Shown here piece after piece: positions 1 to 12,117 of a stretch of 64,000 nucleotides of DNA; the first letter of the stretch is position 1, and each line of letters starts with the position of its first letter. The notes beneath the pieces were generated by a model. It was given only the letters and a program-made list of their open reading frames with translations. It was not told the DNA's origin and searched no databases. The position numbers were made by a program, and so were the translations under genes. Origin of the DNA: Daucus carota subsp. sativus (Eukaryota; Streptophyta; Magnoliopsida; Apiales; Apiaceae); contig NC_030389.2 in assembly GCF_001625215.2 (NCBI RefSeq), positions 43,575,454-43,639,453 on the forward strand, in the 5' to 3' direction.

Positions 1-539
1 ATGATTTGTTTATATTTCTTTTAATTTTTTATATTTTCAAGAAATATATATAATAAATTTTATGATATAAAAATTACTTTTATTGATATATTTATAAAGA
101 ATATTTTCGTGAAGGGTTGTGCAAAACTGGAATAAAATTGAATAACTGAACCAAATCGTATAATTTCTGTAATATTCGGTTCAATTTTTACTAAAAATTT
201 TAGTTATTTCGGTTTTTCGATTTAAACGAATCTAAGTTCATCTTTGTCTCGGTTGTTAAAAAAATAATTTTGATATTATTTAAAGTATTATATATGATAT
301 TTGCATAGGGTGGAATCTATAAAAAAAACTACTTTTTGTTGGAGACTACAGATACATATAATATGTTGTTCTTATAATATCTTGTTCTTATAATCATCGA
401 GATGTTCAATAAATTTGTAATTTTTATATGGCTTTTTCCGTTCATATATAATAGTTATAGAAATATAAAAATAGAATATTGATGACTGAAATCTAAAATG
501 CCTAATCCAAAATTAGAACAGCAAGCTATTTTAGATTAT
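1..539. other. AT-rich intergenic DNA
   Basis: No gene is visible. Positions about 120-240 carry a degenerate stretch rich in CGGTT and AACCG-like words, reminiscent of the ends of old hAT-type elements, but no paired terminus can be placed. The rest is AT-rich with short runs of A and T. Confidence 0.5.
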
Positions 540-785
540 GGGGGTGTTTGTTTCCGGCTTAAAAGCCCGGCTTCTAATTTATAAGTTAGAAGCACTTAGT
601 TGTACCGTTTGTGTAAAAAGTCAAGATGCACTTATAAAAAGCTAGGAATGCTAGCTTTTGTTTCAGGACTTCTGCTTATTTCTCAAACACTTTAATCACT
701 TATAACTTTTACTTTGCTTCTAACTTCTACTCCACTTTTTTATTTTAAGCAAGAAGCACTTATTTTAAACTCACCCAAACAGCCC
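540..785. mobile_element. MITE, GTTTG-terminus family, copy 1
   Basis: The two ends are imperfect inverted repeats: the left end reads GGGGGTGTTTG and the reverse complement of the right end reads GGGCTGTTTGG. The interior is full of the words AGAAGCACTT, TTATAAGT and their complements, so the element folds back on itself. Three relatives lie at 32451-32668, 49625-49874 and 50702-50938. No transposase is encoded. The ends suggest a non-autonomous hAT-like element, but no target duplication was secured. Confidence 0.65.
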
Positions 786-1631
786 ACTTCTACTCCACTT
801 CGTAGTATTACTTTGGTCTCTCCATTAAATTTTTGGAATTTATCAAAACTATAACTTTTTCATATTTTTTTGCATTTTTATTATCTTTTAAAAATATTTG
901 TAAAAATACAATTTTTTTAAAAAAAAAATTTGCAAAATGCGATCTGCAACTAGATATAACCAGATACAAATTCAGCTAATTCGCCCCGCAAAGGTTGCAT
1001 CCGGTTGCAATTACAGTTACATATGGTAGCAACAGGCTGCATTTAATATTTTTTGCAAATATTTTAAAAAATTTGAAATTTTTGTAAAATATTTAAAAAG
1101 GATGTAGTACTTTTACAAAAAATGTTTTGGACTTGGTTATTTATGAAAAAACCTCTTTTATTTATAATATTCTAAAATATTAATCACTCACTACTTTTAA
1201 AATATAGACAATCAAGATTAGCAATACCATGGAAGCATTTATAATATTCGCTTTTCTTGTATTGAGATAAAATTATAATTGGATATGAAAAGATTCTGAC
1301 GCGGGCTCTGGTTACACATTTCCTCGAACATTCTGTCAGTGTAACTAGGACAAACACATTATGCAATTAATCTGAGCCTCATTGCAACTCTATTATTCCT
1401 TTCTGGAACAGATACACAAGAAATTCTTCTTAGTATAACATGTTGTAATGTCTGGGAGCCGACAATGAGGAGGGGGGTGAACATATATTCTCTGATAGGA
1501 TCAAATCCATCAACATTCCATTAAGGAGCAAATCCATGTGGACAGAGTATATACAATATGCATACAGGGAACACACAACATAGGACAAATAGATGCCAGT
1601 TCCATGCTCAAACAAAATGTACATTCTAAAA
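786..1631. other. intergenic DNA, no gene seen
   Basis: This stretch is AT-rich and non-coding in appearance. At 940-1060 there is a cluster of GCAAC, GTTGCA and ATGCAA words resembling the repeats of the elements near 36.0, 60.5 and 63.2 kb, so it is probably an old relative of those. The short open frames here look random. Confidence 0.4.
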
Positions 1632-1802
1632 TTACTTAATAAACTGATAATTGATCCTTAATTGAAATCCCAGGTACGACAACAGAACAGCAGAACATGC
1701 TTCTTTAGCCATAATAGTCGTAGTATTCATCTTGTCACCATAAATTCTAGAGAAGGAACCACAATGCCTATACCATCTAGGAATTCCTTCCGAACACTTC
1801 AT
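1632..1802 (-). CDS. small ORF of 56 codons, unknown
   Basis: A methionine-initiated frame of 56 codons runs from 1802 down to a TAA at 1634-1632, with an in-frame TAA two codons upstream of the ATG. The composition looks protein-like, with tryptophan, several tyrosines and three cysteines. It lies about 550 bases beyond the stop of the profilin-like gene on the same strand, so it may instead be part of that transcript's 3' end, a decayed exon, or chance. I recognise no family, and no splice sites compel a model. Confidence 0.22.
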   Translation of the reverse strand: MKCSEGIPRWYRHCGSFSRIYGDKMNTTTIMAKEACSAVLLSYLGFQLRINYQFIK

Positions 1803-2350
1803 TTCAGCTTATAGTCAGAGCATATCGCGTCGACACCCCGATAGATTCACACCAGAATTTACGGGAAAAGTAGATACTTTGACTAACACAATATTGGAAA
1901 CCGGTTTATTTATCAAGGGTGGCACAGTTTTAAATATAACAAATTTTATAATTTTGGCAGTTATCCTACTCCCGTACGTGATGCATAACGTTACAACTTA
2001 CAAAGCATATTGGAAAAAAAAATGTATTTGTCTATAAAATCCTTTGGTTAAAACTAGTTAACGGACATCAAGCTTTGTATCACGCACAAGGCCCTGTTAT
2101 AGTTGATTATAGTACTCTGAGAATAGATTGTTTACTATGCAAGGTAAAACATTATGCAACAGAAACAAATAAACTCACAACTTATCAAATAATGAACAAC
2201 CTCCAGTAAAAGCGGAAACAATTTAAAGATACTCATCATTCTTAATGTAAATCATCGGCACTAAGAAAGGTTGTAACATATTACCAAAGCCTAAGGTTAG
2301 ATGACTCTCCAAGTGATCTACAACCAAAACGTACTATCTCCGAAAATCAG

Positions 2351-5300
2351 TTAAAGATTTTTTCGGCCCAATTGCCAAGACAATTGATCAACAGCAACCA
2401 TCGCACGAGACGCTGAGGCAATAGAACCATCATATCTGTAGCATACAGAGACAGTTCAAATATTAAGGTCGCTTATAAAATAGATGAGAAAGTAATATAT
2501 TCAAAAGATCAATATATATATATATATATATATATGGCCGTGCTCCGTGGAGAACATTTTTAGCGTGAGAACACTTAACAGAACACTATTGTTCTGTTGC
2601 AGAACAATATAACATTCAGAAAATGAAATTTTTCCAAAACAATTGTTCAGCACTTTCTAAGAAGTGCATAACAATTGTTCTCACTGTTCTCACAAACAAA
2701 ATGTTCTCACCTGAATCACTGTCTATATATATATATACTCTCCATGTCGGGTGAAGGCCCTAATTATCTGTTTTTAAATAAGATAGGACCAAGATACTTT
2801 AAGTCGGAAGTTTGGCCCAAACTACCAACCAGACACGCTATACGAAATAACGTATCCTTGAAGATATGCCGCAGATGAAACAAAGTATATGCAAGACACA
2901 ACAATGTATAGAGCATATCATTCAGTTCTAACCCCAGATATAAGGTCATCCTCAAACAGCATATGGATGCATCACTGTATCCACTATCAATTCAAAATAG
3001 CTCACTCTTTACATTTCTCTCACAAATAAGATAAGATTGCGTTTGAGAACATGTATTTTATTTCAAATTTTGGATTTCAAATGACATGATTTGAAGTGTC
3101 ATTTTAAATTCTCAGCTTTATACTAGTTGGATATGGTATCGAGCATGTCCGGTGATACTTATTTTCGAAAAATGAGGACTTATTTATGGAAAAAAAAATT
3201 ATATTTACATAACTTTTTTATAATTAAGTATGTAACAAGCGTTTAATATTCCATATTTGCATAAATAAGTCACTTATTTCTATAAAAAAAAGTACATATT
3301 ATATGTACTTATTTCAGAAATAGAACCGTAATGTGTTTAGGTTTGTGTGATGATATGATTAAAGATATGATAATAGTTTACTAATTTTAGAAAGTTTTGA
3401 AATGCAAACAATTAGGAAGGACATATAAAAACTGGAAAACGTAAAGAATTGGTTGGCAGTTGGGACGGAGGGAGTATAAGTTAACATATTGCCCGTCATT
3501 ACTTACAATGCCACAAGGAGGAATGCCGCTGTTTGCATCACAATGGCACCTTCACCAGCATGATTTGACGTGTTCATGCATCTTGCAGAAAACCAGTTTT
3601 CAAATATTGACGTTACAACATCTGTTTCATTGTCATATACAACTTCAAACGATTAGAGATCACAAAAGCGTAAATTGTCCCCATGATATCCATCTATCTA
3701 CAAAACATGGTGGCTGACCACTTTCCTCACAAGACCCTTACTATAGAAAGATGGCTATATGAATTCATGATGGTCTATGATAAACTGACTGAAGTCTTAT
3801 GATGGTTAAGTTTTGATACTAAGATCCCCCAACCAAGACAATAAAATTTTTGTGCAGTAGAAAAACTTACATTGATTTGACTCAATATAGAAGCTCTCAC
3901 TCTGAAGATTATTCCGTTTGATAAAGTTAATAAATTGACTCAACTCAACTGGATCTGCTTTTATTCCTTCTTGTTCTTCACTACAAGATTAAGCCAAGCT
4001 TTAACTTTGAGCTCTTAACCAATATATGCGCATTGTGAAAGGCAAAGTAGAAACATCATTCAACATTTCCCACATATACTTGCTGAGATAAAAGTAGCAC
4101 CTCGTTAATCTGCTACTACGTTGAAACATAATTTTATCATGTGAAAAAAGATGCTATATGCAAAAAGTATTATTAGTTGAACACATTACGATTGTGATGA
4201 TGATTACTTCTAATAGTAAGAGCAAGTCCGATATCATATGCAAAATTGTTGAGATTAATAATTCAAACTTATTTGAATTGTTTTAAAATTATTTAAATTT
4301 TTAGCTATTGGGTAACTCGAATTAGTTAGAGATTAGAATGAATAAGTTAGTAGTGATAAGTATTTTGAAGTCCCATCTATTAGGGATGGTTATCCTTATG
4401 TGTTAGCCTATAAAATGCAATTTCATGTATTCAGAATATATATGAGATCATAAAAATCATTTTTCTCAGCATAACATTTTGTTCTTTTTCTCTCAATTAA
4501 AAACCAACAAAAATGACTACAGCCATTGCTAATATATCTTGGTGCTAAAATGGAACTTGTACTCCAATGCTCCTTGCAAATTGCAACCAACTGATTCCAT
4601 ATTTAACCGACAATTTATCCAACTCTTCCAGCTTCCATTTAAAGTGGGCCAACTTGCATTCCGTATCTAGTAATTGATTGATGATATGGCAAGGATGCAT
4701 ACATCCATCCTTAGTTTCAAATTTGGAATCAAAAATGTAAGCATTTTTGCAATTGAGTATGCAATTACTTTCTGGTGGTTATTTTCTTGTATTTGGTTTC
4801 AAATAATAGTAATAGTAATGCAACCAAGCATAGTATTGCATTGGAATTGCTCCAACAATACCAATGTTTTTATCAGGTAAAATATTTGCATATTAGTAAC
4901 AATTACATACAAATCACTTACAAACTCTGAGAAATTTCTATGGCAAGTCAGCCATAAGACCATTTAAATTTTATTTTAAACAAGGGGGTGAGTGTGTAAT
5001 ATAACGTACATCCAATCTGAGTATTCATCTTCACAATCCTAAGAATATATAAGAATATCATATAGCCATATCGACTTACGAAGCCTTGTAGTTAATTAAA
5101 CATTACCTTGATCTCCTACTAATACTTCATATTCTTTGTTGGCCCTGGTAGGGGTCAAATAATCCGTTTTAGACCTTTTAAGATGTGTAATTTAATGTTT
5201 TAAGCCGGAATAAAGGATGATTGAGGCATGGCATACATATACTCCGATAAGCTAATACCCTGTTTAGTTAACAGTGACAATGTGACAGTATGGGGCAAAT

Positions 5301-6009
5301 ATGCAAACAGTGTACTTGTGTACTGGGTACACAGACTATAGTACTAACTGCTACTCCCACTGTCGCATGTGAAAACGAAACACACATGAAACATTCAGAC
5401 AAGAATATCATAAAAAATATCTCGCTGAAGAGATCTATTTAAATATGACAGGAGGTTTCCCAAGACTCTAAGCCTTTGTGGGTCGAAGTTCAACAGGGCT
5501 TTCCTATTCTCCAAGTCATCATCATACTTAATTAAAATTTAGCATTTCCTTATTACTTACAGCTTTGACAGCATCAAAATTACAATATGTATAGGAATAC
5601 TTAGAAATACTTTATTAATCTTCTTTCTCATATAAAACCATAGGGCAGTCCACGAATTTATAATTAGCAAAAAAAAAAAAAAAAACTGATGCACTATAAA
5701 CAAAATATAAAACCCTTGGAGGTGTTAAATGCATTTTGTCTAATGTTAGGAAAGCAACACTATAAATATAGCTTACTATCTCACATGGTCGACAATAAGC
5801 GAGAAGGCCCAGTTGGATCATAGTTAACAAGCATAGCAGCTTTCAATGCCTGACCTAAAATTCAATGTATAAAGCTTACTCATATACACATATTCACAAA
5901 AACTAAAGTAAAAGTTGTATATATAAACGCCTCATATAAGCTCACCAGAAGAGCCTACACAGTGCGATGCCCACTTGTCCCAGGTTCTACTCACAAAAGT
6001 ACGGTCCAT
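2351..6009 (-). CDS. profilin-fold-like conserved plant protein, five coding exons
   Basis: The coding exons are 6009-5946, 5854-5785, 3980-3871, 3621-3507 and 2435-2351. All are bounded by AG/GT and in phase, giving 147 aa. Exon 1 begins with Met and carries RTWDKWASHCVGSSG. Exon 2 carries AAMLVNYDPTGPSRLLS, exon 3 ends in a region rich in Asn, Gln and Ser, exon 4 has AGEGAIVMQTAAFLLVAL, and the last exon has SRAMVAVDQLSWQLGRKNL before TAA. I recall this as a conserved plant family of about 130-150 aa. Its spacing and C-terminus resemble the profilin fold, but I cannot name it securely and actin binding is not shown. An AG/GT-bounded piece at 7042-6984 could be a 5' UTR exon. The introns are loaded with transposon remnants. 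All exons are short and none gives a long ORF on its own. Confidence 0.82.
2511..2735. mobile_element. TA-bounded TIR element A (core 2536-2723)
   Basis: A 188-bp core lies between a (TA)n tract ending at 2535 and another starting at 2724. Its ends are imperfect inverted repeats that share GAGAACATTTT followed by GTGAGAACA. AGAACA and TGTTCT words recur inside. It sits in the last intron of the profilin-like gene. It has no coding capacity and follows the same boundary rule as the elements at 16.8 and 56.6-63.1 kb. Confidence 0.7.
3458..3476. mobile_element. Stowaway-type right terminus, orphan
   Basis: The sequence GGGACGGAGGGAGTA matches the reverse complement of the conserved Stowaway terminus CTCCCTCCGTCCC plus the TA target. 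No matching left terminus could be found within the preceding 600 bases, so this is one end of a decayed element. It lies about 30 bases downstream of the 3507 splice donor of the profilin-like gene. Confidence 0.55.
4247..4509. mobile_element. solo LTR of 263 bp
   Basis: The sequence starts TGTTGAG and ends CCAACA, giving the perfect inverted terminus TGTTG/CAACA. It is flanked by identical 5-bp direct repeats AAAAT at 4242-4246 and 4510-4514. A TATA-like box (CCTATAAAATG) lies at about 4408. TG...CA termini plus a 5-bp duplication are diagnostic of an LTR retrotransposon insertion. Only one LTR and no internal region are present, so this is a solo LTR left by recombination, of copia-like size. 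It is in intron 2 of the profilin-like gene. Confidence 0.85.
4545..4778 (-). other. coding-like open frame, 77 codons, in intron
   Basis: On the minus strand an open frame of 77 codons ends in TAG at 4547-4545. Its second half looks protein-like (about LDTECKLAHFKWKLEELDKL), while the first half looks random. It begins 30 bases beyond the solo LTR's target duplication. It could be a relic of an older transposon or an unused exon of the surrounding gene. I do not recognise a family. Confidence 0.2.
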
Positions 6010-7042
6010 TTCTTTTAAAACTGCAAAACGTACAGGGAAAGTCTGTTAATATCTACACAAGCTAGCTAGAGTTAAATATTCTAATCATCAATCAAGATGT
6101 CATTTCTTTTTAACTAAAAAGTCACAGTTTATTTTTTGACTAGGGCCCTTCCTGTTATGTACCACATTGTGCTACTAATTCCAACAATCGAAATCGATAC
6201 CATTTGCTCAGTTTGGGAAACAAAAGTCATTAAAAAGGAGATATACAGTACGAAGAATCTAATCCACATATATTTTCACCAATTTTATAGCTTAGGTAGA
6301 TGCATAACAAAGAACTTAAAATCTCAGTTCAATATAGACACACATATGTACAATATATACATACATATATATGATATATGTAATACTCCATAAAATAGTT
6401 AAACTGTAACATACTAAACAAACATATTAACGAGATCTACTCACCTTAAAATCTAAAGAACTGAGATCAAGTAGTCATTATAATCCAAATCCCTCAAAAA
6501 CTGGAACTGATACTCAAATCATTTAGTGCACCAGCCGACCCAGGCCCAAATGACTCCCCCCACAAGCATACTTGATCACACAAATCGAATGTGTGTTGTA
6601 GTAATATTCAGTATAATGGATCCAATAACGCATCATAATATAGTATAAATGGTCCACATTCGGCTTTCTTTACAGGTTATGAAACGGGTCAATGCATCTT
6701 CAAATGGTATTAGCTTCAACGCTAATCATCTCTTTCTGGGGTAATGCAAATTGCTTTGAAATTTATATTGAATGTTGGTCTGCATTTATATTCCTTAACA
6801 GGGCAATAATCAAAAATATTAGCCTAATTACAGCTTCAAGTTACAAAATTCCCAAAAATTCTCATAGGCATTTCATCAAACATTCTCAGTGCACTATATT
6901 ATAAAGGTGCCAAAAGCCTTATATCAAAAGAGCAGTTCAAATGCACATGTGTATGTGTTATATATGTGGATATCGAAGATTACCTTGGGGCCTGGAGAAC
7001 TGGCGGCAGGGAGAGAAGTGACGATTTTGATTTCCTTGATTC

Positions 7043-8221
7043 CTGATCTAAAACATGAAATGTGTTCGGTTAGTATAGAGTTCGACTCCGAGTGAGTCCG
7101 AGGAGAGTTAGATAATGGAATTTGATCTAAATATTACATTGAGATATAAGTTACTTTTTCTAAATTGAAGTTGTTTGAGTTAAAAAAATATTGTGAACTT
7201 AACTTATCGAACTCCACCCAGTTAGGAGCATTTTCAAGAGACTTACAGAATATTATTAACAAAATTAATATAATATAAGACTCCTGATTATTAATATTGT
7301 GATAATTTTTTTATTATTTTTGATATTTATTTCCTATTTATCTTTTAATATCATTTGAAGGAAAGCAAGAGATAGAATTATAGAAGTTACCATAAAATAT
7401 AATATTTTTTTAAGCTAAATGAAATATATCATTATTGTTCATTTTAGATTAAAATATTATATAAACATGCTTAGAAATTCAAAACATTGTATCGTTTAAC
7501 ATTACATGAATTTAGAGTTTTATTCAAAATAATATTTTAAAACATTTTTTCACAATAATATTTAGAACCTTGTTCCTCAAGTGAGAAATTGTTACATTTG
7601 ATCATATATATTCAGAGCAAGTTCATCATGTTAATTATATGAATCGTCTCAAATTTTCTGACCATTACTTATTTTTAGGTAATCTCTAGTTATTAAGTAT
7701 TCAATATTTATAAATAAAAAATTCATCTATCTCTTTCTTTTTGACTTCCTCCCATTTCTCACCTTCTTTCTCTCAAATTTATTATTAAAATAATAATTGA
7801 AAATAGAAAAAGAGATTACTATTGAAGTTGACGTTAAAAATAATTCTCTGAATCACATGAACCTCCTAAATTATTACTCCCTCTATTCGCGTGGTTATAA
7901 TTTTATAATTTTTTTTAAATATTTTTTTTCGAATAAAACTTTAAACATCAAATTTTTATTTAGAAACATTTTTTAAAAGAATATATATTATGAAATTATA
8001 TTTCAGAAAAAAAAAGTGTGTGAAAAAACATGACAAAATGTAATGTAAAAAAGGGAGAGGGTAAAAAAGGAAGAGGGAGTAGCAACGGAACATATTGGAC
8101 TTGCTCTGACTCCCAAATTTTACCTTCACCACTTCCTCGTTGCTAGTTAGGGCTCGAGAAGAAACGTCACTGTACAACTGAGTTAGGGTTAGGGTTTGGA
8201 GAGAATCAAATAATTGAGTGA
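7043..8221. other. intergenic region between profilin-like and F-box genes
   Basis: The stretch is AT-rich, with a Stowaway element at 7875-8081 described separately. The 140 bases before the F-box ATG contain a telo-box-like run (GTTAGGGTTAGGGTTT, about 8182-8199) that is also present, slightly changed, before the second F-box copy. Nothing else could be supported. Confidence 0.5.
7875..8081. mobile_element. Stowaway MITE upstream of F-box copy A
   Basis: The termini TACTCCCTCTATTCG and GGAAGAGGGAGTA are inverted repeats of the Stowaway CTCCCTC type and include the TA target at each side. The 207-bp interior is AT-rich without coding capacity. The element ends 141 bases before the F-box start codon, near the point where homology with the second F-box copy begins, so it forms the distal promoter of copy A only. 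Confidence 0.8.
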
Positions 8222-11200
8222 ATGGGGTCTCGAGCTAAGAAGAGAACCAGGGTTCTTGAAACTGAAGTAGATAGACTCAGCAGCTTGCCTGATGATCTGA
8301 TTCACAAAATCCTCTCGTTTCTTGATGCAAAAGAAGCACTTCAAACCAGCGTTCTCTCGAAAAGATGGAAGCTTGTGTGGACAACTCTCCCTTTTCTCAA
8401 TTTCGGTGAGTATGAACACTCTTCATCTTGGAACACATCTGGCTTTATCAACCATGTTATGAAACACAGGTACCGTCAATCTCATATCTATCAACTGAGT
8501 TTATGTGTTTCAAAGAATAGACTTACAAAAGGTTTGCCTCGAAAGTTTATTGCTCATGCAATCTCGCGCAATCTCGAAAACCTAAGTATTGAGTTGAAAT
8601 ATAAACATATGCCTTATAAGTTATCCACTTTAAGCTCTAGGTTGATAAAGAAACTTACTCTGGGAGTCAAACTTGAAGACTTTGCTTCCGAATCAGATCG
8701 CTGGGATCTACCTGCTTTAACATATCTTCGCTTGAAACGCCCAGGTTTGAATGGTAATCACAATTTACCCGACTCATGTTTGACTTGCTTGCCTGCTTTA
8801 AGAACACTGTGTCTTGATAATTGGGATTTTTCAAAATCGTCGTTTTCTTTTAGTTTGCCGGATTTAACAACTCTCCGTTTGTCTGGGTGTACTAGAGTCT
8901 CTCGAAGAGATTGGAACTTCCCAGCTTTATTAAGTCTAGAGCTAGATAATGTAGTTCTTACGTGGAGTTGTATGTACAAACTTGTTAAGCTACAGAATCT
9001 TACATTAACATCGGTGGAGATACCAGGAAACCTTACATTTTCTTTTCCTCAATTGCTCAGCCTTGATATTGAAACCCGCTACTCTGATTCTAGAGTTTGG
9101 ATTGAACTTTCTGCACCAAAACTCTACAATTTTAGGTCTGTTGGTATCTTTTCTTTGTGGCTTGAGGCTCCTGTGTTGGAAAATGCGAACATGAAGTTAC
9201 AGGGTTGGTTTGGGAATTTGGAATGGATATACAGAAAGCAATATTATCGAAGGTTCCAAGATATGCTTTCACAACTTGGTAATGCCAAAAATCTTACTTT
9301 TGACTTGGAGAGCATCGAGGTAACTTTGTTTGATATTTTTTATTTGATCATATTTTTGGTATAGCCTCTTTTTTTATTGGTACTTGATTGTGTAACTTGT
9401 TGCCCTAATATAATTAGTTTCTATTCATGCATTTATCTAGTTGCAAATCTATTATTCACGGGTAACTAGTCACACATCAGACCCTCTAATCTACATTCAG
9501 CGTCATCCGTCCCAGTCTCCCAGATCACTATCTCTCCAAGACTCTCCATCGTGGATATGTTAAAATAGGCCTCTGAATTCTGATAGTTACACTCTGGCTG
9601 TAATAATAGAAAAGTAAGTTATCCATTAATTATAGTAGGGAGATGGTCCATGACAAGTGATTATTGGGAACAATCTTATACACGATAATATACCGCGGAA
9701 AAAAACCCTAGAGTGGGTGTCTAAACCACGGATGGGCCTGATGGGCCCCTGCATACACATAAAAAATTTAGTGTAATCTTTTTCCGCTAAAAAATAGCGC
9801 GGCTAGTTTGTTGCAACTAACGCTTGTCAACGACCTGGACCCGTTATAGTATGTACAATGCATCGGTGCGTTTTTAATTTTAATGATTAGTATTCCAAAT
9901 TAATTTAAATACCAAACTTAACAGAACTGTAAGTTTACTACGGTGGACAGATGTTATATTCTATAAGTTTCCTTAAGAAAAAGTAATTGTCTTCTCTCTT
10001 TAGCTCCTTCAGTGATCTAGCTTCCAGTAAATTTAGGTTCTTCAAACAACAAATACATGAGTATTCGACATGTTAATTTTTATTATTTTCTTGTTGCATC
10101 TTGAAATGCTTTAATGTTGTAGTTCATTTGATGTTTAGTGAATTATCTAAATCTCTTTTGAATTTTGTAGGCACCCTCTATGATTTCCGACAACTTCGCC
10201 GGTAAACCTTCTCCATTCTGTAACTTGAAGTGTGTGAAGTTACCGCATGAATGTAATGAATCAAGTATACCCGGTGCTCTTAGAAGCTACTTAATTGGCG
10301 GCTCTTCAGTAGGGACCATTGTCACAGCATTTCCTCGGGTATTTAATGAATCTATTATCATCCTTCTTGACAACTCACGTCATATATTGTCTTTTTTTTA
10401 GCATGAGATACAATACATGTAGAATTTGTTATTATTAGGCAATCTCCTGTAAGTTATGGTGGTATTGTGATGGGAACTAGGGGATGATTGGTCGATTAAT
10501 GGGCATTTTATTAAGGATTTTCTAGGAAACAGATTTTTTAATCTCTCTCTCTCTATATATATATGTGTGTGTGTGTGTAGGCTTAGCCTAGAGGATATTC
10601 CACATCATCTGTGCATGAGTTTTTAAATATTACACCCTCAGTCCCCTTTAATTGTTTGCATTGGAGGGGAGAGGCTTGACACGCATTCTTAAACTCCTAT
10701 AAAGTATGGTTTTATAAATTATTTGTTAACTTTTTTTCTTTTGAATAAAAGTTTAATGTTTAAGCTTTTATACAAAAGAATAAATTTAAAAATAAGCCCG
10801 TAACTTAAGGGCTTATTTTTAAAGATGCATATTTTTATAATTGTTTTAGACATAAATGTTAAGGAGGTGTTTCATTTAATTATGTTGCAAAATAAATAAG
10901 GGCTTATTTCAGAAAGAAGTATAGTTTCATGTATTTTTCTCTAGAAATAAGTTCTTATTTCTGAAAAATTAGGTAAACCAATCAACCACATTTTTATATA
11001 CATCTTAAAATCCGTGCCAAGCAGTGAAAAAAAACCGTAAAAAAATGAATGAGACGGAGGGAGTATGTAACTGGCCTGGCTAAAAAGGAAAGGACAAAAG
11101 CTTTTTAAAGTGAAGTTGTTTCAACTATAAAGTATGCTGGTCCTTCTGATGATATGAGTTATACTTGGAAGAAAACTAATACCAGTATGAACATAATTAA

Positions 11201-12117
11201 TTAGTTATAGCTAGTTTATGTCCACATATCTTAATGATACATTTTTAAGATCATGTATCACTAACTTTGTTCACACACGCACAATGGGAAATGATGGTTT
11301 GAAACTATGTTTACACTTGAAAATTAGTGAACTCTAATTTCTATTAATTTATATATTAAAATTCTAAAAAAATTAATTATTTGAACAGTTTGTATAGAAA
11401 CAGTGGCAATTGATCTTCACTATGTTGGTTATATTTTGCGACGTTGAGCCGTCAAGGGGATGCAATAGAAAATTTTAATTTGAAGTTGCTTAAATATTAC
11501 AGTTCAGTGTTTGTTTGTGAAAATATCAGGGTCCAAATTGTTATCTGGCTATAATACATAAAAGCATTCAAATCAAATTTAATATTAAATATGTTGATTG
11601 GGATCTAGTATGCATTACAATTGAAATTCTCTGAGTCGTTCTTGTCTTAGTTTGAGCTGATTGATTTTAATATTTTGAACTAATATCTTTTTAGCATAAA
11701 CTGTTGAAGCCATGCCAACATGCTAATTGGTACCGTGGCTATAAACTATCGACTCTATAGGGATTTTATTAAGTTGGATGCTCTACCAATATATGCACAG
11801 GTTACAGTGTGTTGTGTGTACTGTACTAATATTTAGTCTAAGCTTTTAGTTTGTACTGGATATCATATGAAGATGCCCTTTTCTTGTGCAGTTAAGAGTC
11901 CTAGAAATATATCAGTGATTTTTTTTATTTTTTTTTACAGGACACGATTCCTTGCACAGAAGCAGTTTCCATGATAGCTCAAAATTCTGTGCTAAAAGAG
12001 CCCTTGGCAGCTCCTGCCAAGGAGGTTGATGATACTCAGCAAAATATTCACTGGACTAAGACGATCGATGTAGACATGCATGTGCAAGAAGAGCCTTTTG
12101 TAGAAGATTCTGTTTGA
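8222..12117 (+). CDS. F-box/LRR protein, copy A, ending at an in-frame TGA
   Basis: The exons are 8222-9319, 10171-10338 and 11941-12117, all joined in phase 0 with GT-AG borders, giving 480 aa. Residues about 19-60 form an F-box (LSSLPDDLIHKILSFLDAKE, then LSKRWKLVWTTLPFLNF). This is followed by leucine-rich repeats containing LPALTYLRL and LPDLTTLRLSGC. Such proteins are substrate receptors of SCF (SKP1-cullin-F-box) ubiquitin ligases in cytosol or nucleus; the target here is unknown. The reading frame stops at TGA 12115-12117, but the same frame continues open for 214 codons as a conserved-looking domain. CGA to TGA would explain the break. The gene is 6,244 bp from its paralogue at 14466. 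Intron 2 contains a Stowaway element. Confidence 0.85.
10631..11065. mobile_element. Stowaway MITE with probable internal insertion
   Basis: The left end is a degraded CACCCTCAGTCCCC next to TA and the right end is GAGACGGAGGGAGTA. The 435-bp span is about twice the usual Stowaway size. The middle, about 10795-10985, is rich in AATAAG and CTTATT words that read like a second, nested foldback element. It lies in intron 2 of F-box copy A and has no counterpart in copy B, so it arrived after the duplication or was lost from copy B. Confidence 0.6.
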
